From a virus, in the IMG/VR virus record IMGVR_UViG_3300044858_001565, positions 1 through 64,000 of that record: a stretch of DNA of 64,000 nucleotides; one strand, given 5' to 3'. Position 1 is the stretch's first letter. The number at the start of each line of letters is the position of its first letter. Both the position numbers and the translations under genes were made by a program. Positions 1-6,296 of the stretch are shown here, one piece after another. The notes under the pieces are model-generated. The model was not told where the DNA came from, did not search any database, and worked only from the letters and a program-made list of their open reading frames with translations.

Positions 1-1
1 G

Positions 2-382
2 ATTACTTCTAATGCATCCCCTGTTGCTTGTTACTTGGAAGACTCTTTTAATGTAAAGGGTGTTTCTTGTGGATCAAATGCGGTGTTTGATGTGGCTTTC
101 CTTAGCCCAATGTCCAGCAAAGAGTATTCTGTCATACTGTCTTATGAAACAGAAGACCTGGAAGATGCGAACGCATACGCAAATCTGCAAGAATACTCCA
201 TGCTGCTTGTGCGGCGTGGAGCGTCCGATCAACACAAAACAGTGAATGGATTCCGTTTTGAGGTGCTGAAGCAGAATCCCACAAACAACGGATGGACTCT
301 GCAATCGTTCGTGTATCAATCTGGAAAGACTCAGAGAGTCCATTTCATGGTATTTGGAGGAGCCACCTTTGGATCACAGTAA
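2..382 (+). CDS. C-terminal part of an unidentified, probably structural protein (5' truncated)
   Basis: The reading frame is open to the left edge of the window, so the true start lies outside it; 126 codons are visible up to the stop. A TTG at 35 could in principle start it, but no ribosome binding site precedes it. The visible part is a soluble, mixed-charge sequence without membrane segments, ending in a hydrophobic, glycine-rich tail. It heads a run of plus-strand genes and overlaps the next one by 14 bases. I do not recognise the family. The structural guess rests only on composition and position near lysis-type genes. Confidence 0.6.
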   Translation: MTSNASPVACYLEDSFNVKGVSCGSNAVFDVAFLSPMSSKEYSVILSYETEDLEDANAYANLQEYSMLLVRRGASDQHKTVNGFRFEVLKQNPTNNGWTLQSFVYQSGKTQRVHFMVFGGATFGSQ

Positions 383-545
383 ACTAAAACCTTTTTCCTC
401 CTTCATTCGTGAGGAATTTCCTCCTCCGATGGCTGTGACACCACCCACTAATGTGGCAGACGGCACGAAGATTGCAGGGCTTCCCCCTGACCTGCCACCC
501 GTAAAGAAATCAAATATTCTGAAGAGAAAGAAGCGTAAAGCCTAA
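369..545 (+). CDS. Small proline-rich protein with basic C-terminus
   Basis: A 58-residue protein of unknown function. I choose the TTG at 369 because GGAGGAG (356-362) lies six bases upstream; another TTG at 354 has no such site. The start lies inside the end of the preceding gene, which suggests translational coupling. The middle is rich in Pro (FPPP, LPPDLPP) and the end is strongly basic (KRKKRKA). No membrane segment or known domain is visible. It sits just before a holin-like gene. Confidence 0.55.
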   Translation: MDHSKLKPFSSFIREEFPPPMAVTPPTNVADGTKIAGLPPDLPPVKKSNILKRKKRKA

Positions 546-548
546 ATA
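542..548 (+). promoter_or_regulatory. CTAAATA box, possible late promoter
   Basis: CTAAATA resembles the T4 late core TATAAATA and lies 22 bases before the ATG at 571. The bases TAAATACC (543-550) can also pair with GGTATTTA (565-572), forming a hairpin over the start codon, so the site could act in the RNA instead of, or as well as, in the DNA. Confidence 0.35.
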
Positions 549-570
549 CCTCTAGCAGAAAGGGGTATTT

Positions 571-1008
571 ATGTTTACACCAGAACTTATTTCACTTGTG
601 GGCGGTGCTGCCACGGGATTCATATTCCGTTACATGGCACAGAAGGCACAGGATCAGAAAGAGATTTTTGAACGCCTGATTGCCGCCAACAAGCAGACCA
701 CAGAGAATCAGGACAAGGCAGCACAGCGCGTTCCTATTGACCTAGGAAAGGGCATACGGCAACTCATAGTGCTTGCCATCCTGTTTGCCACTCTCCTCGC
801 TCCGTTCATCCTGCCGTTCTTTGGGCTACCCACATTCGTGGAGGTTGATGCTCGTACACCCGAAGGGCTGTTTGGACTCATTCCCGAAACCACCCGCAAA
901 TATTTCGTGGAGGTGAACGGATTCATCTACGCAAGCGAGACTCGTCAAATATTGGTGAGCATTGTGGGCTTCTACTTCGGCACTGCTGCTGCCGGAAACA
1001 AGTCTTAA
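571..1008 (+). CDS. Holin-like membrane protein
   Basis: A 145-residue protein preceded by AAAGGGG five bases before the ATG. It has a weak hydrophobic N-terminal segment (about 5-20), a charged helix (about 24-55), a strong membrane segment (about 64-86) and a further hydrophobic stretch near the C-terminus (about 126-140). Similar small proteins, with an N-terminal FTPELIS-type start, occur in marine T4-like phages, where they are usually left as hypothetical or called holins. The next gene is a lipoprotein with a membrane anchor, which fits a lysis pair. The holin call is inferred from topology and neighbourhood; a structural membrane-active protein is possible. Confidence 0.5.
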   Translation: MFTPELISLVGGAATGFIFRYMAQKAQDQKEIFERLIAANKQTTENQDKAAQRVPIDLGKGIRQLIVLAILFATLLAPFILPFFGLPTFVEVDARTPEGLFGLIPETTRKYFVEVNGFIYASETRQILVSIVGFYFGTAAAGNKS

Positions 1009-1018
1009 GGAGGCACCC

Positions 1019-1312
1019 ATGACCAGACTACTACTTCCAATACTGGCACTCGTTCTTGCGGCTTGCGAAACCGCACCAAAAATCATTCCTGATACCACTT
1101 CAGACTCCCCTATTGTGATGCGGCTCCGTCACGAAATACTCAATGGCAGCAAACTCACAAACAACTGGGGATGGATGCTGTGGTATCTTCCCGTGCTGCT
1201 GCTTGTGATAGCATGGGGATGGAAGGAGTTCTTCGGGCGCAAGCGCGAGGACTGCAAGGAAGAGGCAGAGAAGCCCGTAGAGGCGGCTCCTAGTCCTCCT
1301 CCGCAATCCTGA
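1019..1312 (+). CDS. Lipoprotein with transmembrane segment, candidate spanin
   Basis: A 97-residue protein starting at the ATG at 1019, after AAGGAGG. Residues 1-16 are a lipoprotein signal with lipobox LAAC (Cys16). A second hydrophobic segment (WGWMLWYLPVLLLVIAWGW, about 50-68) is followed by a charged, Pro-rich tail. An outer-membrane lipid anchor combined with an inner-membrane segment is the layout of unimolecular spanins (type T1 gp11), which disrupt the outer membrane in the last step of lysis. The linker of about 35 residues is short for spanning a periplasm, so this is a candidate only. The 3' end overlaps the convergent resolvase gene by 23 bases. Confidence 0.45.
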   Translation: MTRLLLPILALVLAACETAPKIIPDTTSDSPIVMRLRHEILNGSKLTNNWGWMLWYLPVLLLVIAWGWKEFFGRKREDCKEEAEKPVEAAPSPPPQS

Positions 1313-1871
1313 CATCTTCGGGCAGGCTCTCATACATCTTTTTGCAGATGTAATACGAGTCAACAATATCTGAAACAGGACTCACGGACTCTTGGCGCTT
1401 CGGTGTCAAGAGTCCTTTTAAATTGATCCCTGTCTCCAGCAGCCACGAATCGTACATGGCGTTCTTGTCTGCGTTGCCCTTGCCTGTGGCGTATTTCTTT
1501 ACTTCGGTGGGCGGGATCACCGTGACAGGAACGCTCAACTGGTACAGTTTGTATTTAAGAATGCCTGTGTTCTCTGCGATGTGGAACACCTTGCCGCTTG
1601 CGGAATACGCATAGCCTTCCAGTGCCACATGGGTGCAGCCCATCACAATGTCAATCGCCCAGTCTGCAATGGTTTCGTAGCGGTGCTGATCGTTGTCCCA
1701 ATCACTCAACCGCTCACCAAAAATATTCATGGTGCGGATCTCGGACTGCCGCTTGTTGTCGGTGAGGAAATAGAAGGAGCATCCGCTGTACGAGAACTTG
1801 CCTGTGCCGTTTGCGCGGAACAAGCAGATTGCGGGACCACACAGAGAATAGTCAATTCCTGCTATTACCAT
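1290..1871 (-). CDS. RuvC-like Holliday-junction resolvase / RNase H-fold nuclease
   Basis: A 193-residue protein with the RNase H-fold acidic residues expected of RuvC: Asp7 in AGIDYSL, Glu85 in ALEGYAY, and Asp168/Asp171 in SDIVDSYY. The stretch PPTEVKKYATGKGNADK (about 120-136) matches the conserved basic loop of phage RuvC-like proteins. Such enzymes cut branched DNA before packaging, a role T4 gives to the unrelated gp49. It is the only minus-strand gene in this plus-strand run and overlaps the spanin candidate tail to tail. Its start has little Shine-Dalgarno signal; a CTAAATA box sits five bases upstream. Confidence 0.8.
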   Translation of the reverse strand: MVIAGIDYSLCGPAICLFRANGTGKFSYSGCSFYFLTDNKRQSEIRTMNIFGERLSDWDNDQHRYETIADWAIDIVMGCTHVALEGYAYSASGKVFHIAENTGILKYKLYQLSVPVTVIPPTEVKKYATGKGNADKNAMYDSWLLETGINLKGLLTPKRQESVSPVSDIVDSYYICKKMYESLPEDVRIAEED

Positions 1872-1876
1872 ACCCT

Positions 1877-1883
1877 TATTTAG
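1877..1883 (-). promoter_or_regulatory. CTAAATA box ahead of the resolvase
   Basis: CTAAATA on the minus strand, five bases before the ATG at 1871. If used as a T4-late-type -10, transcription would begin at or next to the start codon. Confidence 0.3.
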
Positions 1884-1916
1884 GTGGTCTACATACAGGA
1901 GAGGAGGATACTATCC

Positions 1917-2102
1917 ATGATTGAAGCAGAGAATTACAATGAAACCGTGCTGATTCCCATCCTACAGGACAAGATCAATACACTGATGACGCAGGGCATC
2001 CTGCTTGAAGCCAAGTTGCAGATTGCCGAAAAGGAAAAGGCAGCACTGCAAAAGAAACTGGACGCGCTGACTGCGCCTCCTGTTGCCGAAACAGCAGAGT
2101 AA
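1917..2102 (+). CDS. Small coiled-coil protein (family B, copy 1)
   Basis: A 61-residue protein starting at ATG 1917, nine bases after GAGGAGG (1901-1907). It opens with YNETVLIPILQDK, followed by a heptad-like charged helix (LLEAKLQIAEKEKAALQKKL). Two clear relatives lie in the fibre locus at 11654-11881 and 22286-22507, each just upstream of a long shaft gene. This copy lacks their C-terminal basic stretch and DG..Y ending. Function unknown; the shared context suggests an assembly factor or minor virion component. It ends directly before a hairpin terminator. Confidence 0.65.
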   Translation: MIEAENYNETVLIPILQDKINTLMTQGILLEAKLQIAEKEKAALQKKLDALTAPPVAETAE

Positions 2103-2105
2103 AGC

Positions 2106-2125
2106 AAACCCCCGAAAGGGGGTTT
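2106..2125 (+). terminator. Rho-independent terminator, probably bidirectional
   Basis: Stem AAACCCCC (2106-2113), GAAA tetraloop, GGGGGTTT (2118-2125), followed on the plus strand by GTTGTTTT. It lies between two convergent genes, the coiled-coil gene and the protease, and the symmetric stem could end transcripts from both sides. Confidence 0.8.
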
Positions 2126-2131
2126 GTTGTT

Positions 2132-3538
2132 TTAACAGTCTCCCCATGCGGCTAATAGGATTCCTAAATCAATTCCATCAACTCTGTTATCTTTATTCAA
2201 ATCGGAGTCCTGATCCGATCCTCCCCACCCACCGAGCAGTATTCCCAAGTCGTTTCCGTTCACAACGGAATCCCTATTGATGTCCGCAGGACAGAGTGTT
2301 GGCAGAACGGATCGCAAAGCCTTTCCTGCGTCAATCATTCCCCACCCTGTAAAAATATCGTAGCCTGCCGTTCCCATGTCATCTGCCGTGGTATTCATAG
2401 CACTTTCTACTTGGGCAGGAGTTAGATTGGGATTTACTGAAAGAAGTAGTGCAGCAACACCTGCCGCATACGGAGAAGAGAATGATGTTCCGTCTATGGT
2501 CACCCAGTTTCCGCTGTTGTATCCTGAATTTCCGGTTCGGTCTGTTGTGTATATGGATTGACCTGGAGCAACAAAGGCAATTCCATTTCCGTAACTAGAA
2601 AAGGATGATCGTGTTCCATTTCGGGAAGAAGAGCCTACGGCATTCACGGTGCTGAGTCTGGCAGGAAACCCCATTCCATCGGTTCCTCCGTTTCCTGCAC
2701 TCGCAAAGTGAACGATTCCTGCGTTTCTGGTTGCGGAATACGCGCTGCTCATGGCATTGGATGTGCTGCCGTAATCGTTGCTGTTGTTTGTTACTCGTAT
2801 TCCGTTGCTTGCTGCCCAATTCAGTGCATTGACGGTCCAACTAGTCTGTCCGCTCCATGATCCGTTGCAAGGAGTGCTTGCAATTCCTACCTTTGCCGAA
2901 ACAACGGTGCAACCAGGTGCAATTCCTACGGTTCCAGATGAATTGTTTATCCGTGCAGACACGCATCCTGCCACCGCTGTTCCGTGATTGTCGCATGAAT
3001 TGGTGGGGCTTCCTCCTGCCACACCGTTCACCGCTCCTGTGGTGAAGTCTCGTCCTGTCTGTGTGTTCAAATCAGGATGGGTTTCTTCCACTCCGGTTTC
3101 TATCACCATTACCTTGATGTTGGGGTTTCCTGTTGTGATGCTCCATGCGTCAAGCGCACCCATGTCCCATCCTGCAACCCCACCCGCAGAGCCAGTGTTC
3201 CGCAATCCCCAGCACTGAGAAAATCCTGTATCGTTTGGTGGGGGGAATGACTGCCGTTCAACCGTGATCCATCGGTCTTCTTCAACAAATTCCACGCTTG
3301 GATTGGTGGACAGTTGTGCCACCGCTCTCTTCGCGGATCGGATATCCGTCATGTCCAGCAGTGTCAGGTTTGGGATATTTGAATAGTGGGTAGCCGACTC
3401 CACCCCACTGATAGACGACAGTATTTCGTTTTTGTTTGCGGAGTCTTTCCATTTCACAAACACGGTGTCTATGGGTGGAGCCGTGTCTACTGTTGGAGGC
3501 GAGTTCAGGTAAAGTGCGGCAAGTAGTGGTAGAACCAT
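2132..3538 (-). CDS. Secreted subtilisin-like (S8) serine protease with C-terminal dockerin-like repeats
   Basis: A 468-residue protein. I choose the ATG at 3538 because AAAGGAG lies just upstream. It has a short hydrophobic signal-like N-terminus, an I9-type inhibitory propeptide (about 24-90) and an S8 domain with His186 (HGTAVAG), the oxyanion Asn283 (ASAGNGG) and Ser352 (GTSFSSP). The catalytic Asp position (VIDTG in the family) is Glu147 here (VMVIETG). Residues 416-468 hold two EF-hand-like repeats with LGILLxxWG endings, as in type I dockerins of Planctomycetota. Such proteases are secreted and degrade or process proteins, here perhaps host surface layers. The tail points to acquisition from a host. 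A late-type promoter and a terminator flank it. Confidence 0.85.
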   Translation of the reverse strand: MVLPLLAALYLNSPPTVDTAPPIDTVFVKWKDSANKNEILSSISGVESATHYSNIPNLTLLDMTDIRSAKRAVAQLSTNPSVEFVEEDRWITVERQSFPPPNDTGFSQCWGLRNTGSAGGVAGWDMGALDAWSITTGNPNIKVMVIETGVEETHPDLNTQTGRDFTTGAVNGVAGGSPTNSCDNHGTAVAGCVSARINNSSGTVGIAPGCTVVSAKVGIASTPCNGSWSGQTSWTVNALNWAASNGIRVTNNSNDYGSTSNAMSSAYSATRNAGIVHFASAGNGGTDGMGFPARLSTVNAVGSSSRNGTRSSFSSYGNGIAFVAPGQSIYTTDRTGNSGYNSGNWVTIDGTSFSSPYAAGVAALLLSVNPNLTPAQVESAMNTTADDMGTAGYDIFTGWGMIDAGKALRSVLPTLCPADINRDSVVNGNDLGILLGGWGGSDQDSDLNKDNRVDGIDLGILLAAWGDC

Positions 3539-3595
3539 GATGATCTCCTTTGCCCGTATTACGAAATAACCCAATACAAAGTTCTCTCCATTTTG

Positions 3596-3603
3596 TATTT
3601 ATA
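3596..3603 (-). promoter_or_regulatory. TATAAATA, T4-type late promoter for the protease
   Basis: An exact match to the T4 late core on the minus strand, 57 bases upstream of the protease ATG and directly after the terminator of the reductase gene. That location, between a probable early gene and a probable late gene, supports it. Another TATAAATA, formed by the last codons of the reductase (3670-3677), lies upstream of the hairpin and is less likely to be used. Confidence 0.5.
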
Positions 3604-3611
3604 GAAAAGAA

Positions 3612-3636
3612 ACAACCCCCTCTAGAAGGGGGTTGT
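3612..3636 (-). terminator. Rho-independent terminator after the ribonucleotide reductase
   Basis: Ten-base-pair stem (ACAACCCCCT with AGGGGGTTGT) and a five-base loop; read on the minus strand it is followed by TTTCTTTTCT. It lies 31 bases after the reductase stop codon. Confidence 0.8.
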
Positions 3637-3666
3637 CGGGCGGGAGATGCTATCTCCTGCGGGGTA

Positions 3667-5586
3667 TTAAGTATTTATATCAACAACTTCGCACTTGTCA
3701 CCCGAACACGCAAAGGTTTGGGTGCCCTTTGTGGTGTCTTCTTTTTCAAACTTCGTCAACTCCGTCCAATCAATTTCCTTTGGAAGACGGGCTGCTGCTG
3801 CTTCGTACTGCTCCTGTGTGCAGTCCTGATACGGAGCCTGCTGATAAGTGTGGTCGGAGTGTGGCAGGAACGAGATGCCGCTGATCTCGTCAAAGTGCGA
3901 GTAAACCCACGCACCCACTTCCATCCATTCATGCTCACGAACCGTCACCGTGATGCTGGGCTTGTGTTCGCACCAGTGCCGCTGATAGGTGAGCCACAAC
4001 TCCAAGTGTTCGATTGCAGTCATGTCGTTGCGGGTCACGGAACCCACAGCCTTCATGGGGAACGAGAACACCATTGTGTGGTCGGGACGCATCACACACG
4101 GCTCCGCAGGAATCCCCTTGTCAATCATAAACTGGCACATGGGGTCTTTGCGGTCGGCACGGACGGTGCGGATGTAATACTCGTTGTGCCGTGCGTGGAT
4201 GCCTGACGCAGAATCGGTCAACTGCGACACCGTACCGCTTGGCTTTACACAAGTAATAGCCGCAGCGGGAGCGATTCCGATCCGCTTTGCCCACTCCTTG
4301 TTTGTCTCAACGGCATGAGCCTTCAGGGATTCAAGCAGGGCATCAAGTTCCCCACCCTGCTTACGCATCATTGCGTTGTCAAGAATGCCTGTGAGAGAAA
4401 CGCCAAGCAGCCGCTCCTCTTCGCAGTTCTTGCGCCAGTCGCTGCTGAGATACGGAAAGTGGGTAAGCGAGGCTTGCCATGTGCCCAAGATAGCCGCAAG
4501 GCGAACCTTTCGCTTCAGGGATTCTGCGGTGTCCTCTGCGCGGACAATCACTTCGCTCAGGTTGCAGAACTCCTTGTCTCGGAGAATGATCTCGGAGCAG
4601 GGATTGGTGCCGAACTCGTAGGTGTGGTCGCGGCGGTCGCCCAACTTCGCAACAGTCTTTTGTGCAGCCTGTCGGTTGAAGATGCCGCGCTCACCGCTCT
4701 TGCTCTTGTAGAGCGACACCCACTCTTCCATGAAGGTGCCGATCTCGGGCTTCTCCTTGTAGGCAACAGAGTTGTTTGCTAGTGCCCGTTGGGGATTCTC
4801 CAACCACCACTGTCCCACCTTAGCATCGCGCATTCGCTCGTCGGTGAGATTCGATAGCGAGATAAGAGCCGACCGACGAACTCCGCCGACCACGACAATC
4901 TCTGCAATCTTACAGACAATATCGTGGCACTCAATGGAAGTGAGTTTTCTGCCAGCACTCTTCTTAAAAGTACTGACGGTAAATCGGAACAGGTCTTCAA
5001 GCGGCTGCGGTCCACTTGCTCGTCCACCGAAAGTCTTGAGGCGCGCACCAGCAGGACGAATGTGAGACAAATCCCATCGGGGGATTTGACCTCCAATAAG
5101 TAGGGATACAAGTTCACGGAAGGCTTTTGCCCAACCTTCCTTGGAGTCCTTGACCACAATGACTGTATCACTGTTGGTAAACTCTTCAGCAATTGTAGGA
5201 AGTTTTTCAACATACTGGCGCTCCACGCTGAAGCCTACTCCGGTTCCGCACATGAGAACATACAGAATCTCATCAAATGCGCGAACCTTGTTTACAGCAA
5301 TGTATGAGCAGTTGTAACCAGCGGTGTTGTCCCGCTTCAGGGCTTCACCTGCGGTCATCAGCGACCGCATGGACGGCATGACCTCAAGATTCAGCACTGC
5401 TTCACGCAATTCTTCGCGGACTGCCTTATTTATCTTCACGCCCCCCTCGGTGAACTGCTCGTCAAAGAAGCGGAAGTAGCGATCCACCGTTTCCTCCCAA
5501 GACTCGCGGCGCTTTTCGGATTCAAGCCAGCGAGAGTAACGAGACAGATGGATGAACTCTTGGTAGAGTGTGGGAAGTCGCTTCAT
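3667..5586 (-). CDS. nrdJ: Adenosylcobalamin-dependent (class II) ribonucleoside-triphosphate reductase
   Basis: A 639-residue protein that reduces ribonucleotides to deoxyribonucleotides for phage DNA synthesis using a B12-generated radical. It resembles the monomeric Lactobacillus leichmannii enzyme (739 residues) but is about 100 residues shorter. Visible catalytic residues: Cys93 (GYNCSY), Cys330 and Cys341 in GTNPCSE...EFCNLSE with the family's 11-residue spacing and Glu332, and the C-terminal shuttle pair Cys627/Cys632 (ACSGDKC). The start follows AGGAG at seven bases. It is oxygen-independent and needs cobalamin from the host. It stands alone between two terminators. With ThyX and dUTPase elsewhere it forms the phage's dNTP supply. 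Confidence 0.92.
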   Translation of the reverse strand: MKRLPTLYQEFIHLSRYSRWLESEKRRESWEETVDRYFRFFDEQFTEGGVKINKAVREELREAVLNLEVMPSMRSLMTAGEALKRDNTAGYNCSYIAVNKVRAFDEILYVLMCGTGVGFSVERQYVEKLPTIAEEFTNSDTVIVVKDSKEGWAKAFRELVSLLIGGQIPRWDLSHIRPAGARLKTFGGRASGPQPLEDLFRFTVSTFKKSAGRKLTSIECHDIVCKIAEIVVVGGVRRSALISLSNLTDERMRDAKVGQWWLENPQRALANNSVAYKEKPEIGTFMEEWVSLYKSKSGERGIFNRQAAQKTVAKLGDRRDHTYEFGTNPCSEIILRDKEFCNLSEVIVRAEDTAESLKRKVRLAAILGTWQASLTHFPYLSSDWRKNCEEERLLGVSLTGILDNAMMRKQGGELDALLESLKAHAVETNKEWAKRIGIAPAAAITCVKPSGTVSQLTDSASGIHARHNEYYIRTVRADRKDPMCQFMIDKGIPAEPCVMRPDHTMVFSFPMKAVGSVTRNDMTAIEHLELWLTYQRHWCEHKPSITVTVREHEWMEVGAWVYSHFDEISGISFLPHSDHTYQQAPYQDCTQEQYEAAAARLPKEIDWTELTKFEKEDTTKGTQTFACSGDKCEVVDINT

Positions 5587-5625
5587 GGTTTTACTCCTGT
5601 TTTGTTGGGTAGATTATGTAGTCAC

Positions 5626-5631
5626 AGTATA
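5626..5631 (-). promoter_or_regulatory. TATACT, possible -10 for the reductase
   Basis: GCTATACT on the minus strand, 39 bases upstream of the ATG at 5586. The same octamer occurs ahead of uvsE and dut. No clear -35 is seen here because the expected place falls inside the upstream terminator hairpin. Confidence 0.3.
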
Positions 5632-5637
5632 GCGAAA

Positions 5638-5657
5638 AGAGAGGCTTGCGCCTCTCT
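5638..5657 (-). terminator. Rho-independent terminator at the end of the fibre locus
   Basis: Stem AGAGAGGC with GCCTCTCT and a TTGC loop, followed on the minus strand by TTTTCG. It closes the long fibre operon 27 bases after its last stop codon. Confidence 0.75.
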
Positions 5658-5684
5658 AAAGTATTCGCTGCGAGTATTTTAGTA

Positions 5685-6008
5685 TCAGGTAATTTCTAAC
5701 AAAGAAACAAAAACATGGACAAATCCGGTGAGTCCTGCTCTTGCTCTTAAATAATCATTTGCTTCTAGCACAATAGGAGAGTCCAGTGCCTGAAATGTTG
5801 TGGCAATAGGAACAGCAGCATTTGTTATAAGCGAACACGCTGTAGAACCTCGTACTGCCTCAAGAGTAACTTCCACTCCACCAAGGTTGCTCACATTGCT
5901 GAAGTTTACATTGTTGACGATTGCTGTTCCTGAACACAATCCATTGTAGATGTTTGTGTTTGCAGTGGTTCCAAGTAGTGTCATAAAACTTTTGTATGTC
6001 TCTGGCAT
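5685..6008 (-). CDS. Small beta-rich virion protein (family F, copy 1)
   Basis: A 107-residue protein beginning MPETYKSF and ending FVSLLEIT. Two paralogues (14780-15103 and 43143-43463) share the same start, the ALDxPIVLE core and the LEIT ending. Small phage structural proteins with this pattern (an IVN-type strand, then LE..D.L.A.AG, then LEIT) are common in tailed phages and are probably beta-sandwich virion components. Each copy is the last or near-last gene of an adhesin cassette. AAGGA precedes the start. The exact role is unknown; a fibre cap or decoration is inference. Confidence 0.75.
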   Translation of the reverse strand: MPETYKSFMTLLGTTANTNIYNGLCSGTAIVNNVNFSNVSNLGGVEVTLEAVRGSTACSLITNAAVPIATTFQALDSPIVLEANDYLRARAGLTGFVHVFVSLLEIT

Positions 6009-6011
6009 AAT

Positions 6012-6278
6012 TTATCCTTGTTCTTGTGGCGGTTCGTAATGCACGGTCATGTCTGTATATGTGGGTTCTTCACTCGGGGGAGGTGGATCTGTTATTCCGT
6101 GAAACGCCAGTGCGTCTTCGCGTGAATCAAACCACCTCCACCCATGCACAGGATACTCGTATTCTTCCCTGTGTTCTCTGCTGATGGAGTAATTAGGAGA
6201 GTCCACGAAGTTTGGTGCGTGAAGCAGTCCCGAAATAGTTCCATCTGTTTCCAATAGGTAAAATCCTGAAGTGTCCAT
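6012..6278 (-). CDS. Small protein following the adhesin (family E, copy 1)
   Basis: An 88-residue protein with a paralogue at 43456-43668. Shared features: DTSGFY.LE at the N-terminus, PNFV, and YPV.GW.WF.SR.DAL..GIT in the second half. Short proteins of this type occur beside fibre genes of T4-like cyanophages; their function is unknown. The C-terminal 25 residues are Pro/Glu-rich and absent from the paralogue. GGAGGAG precedes the ATG, and CATAAATA (6288-6295) overlaps that region. It could be a small chaperone or a fibre component. Confidence 0.7.
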   Translation of the reverse strand: MDTSGFYLLETDGTISGLLHAPNFVDSPNYSISREHREEYEYPVHGWRWFDSREDALAFHGITDPPPPSEEPTYTDMTVHYEPPQEQG

Positions 6279-6296
6279 TGCTCCTCCTATTTATGC

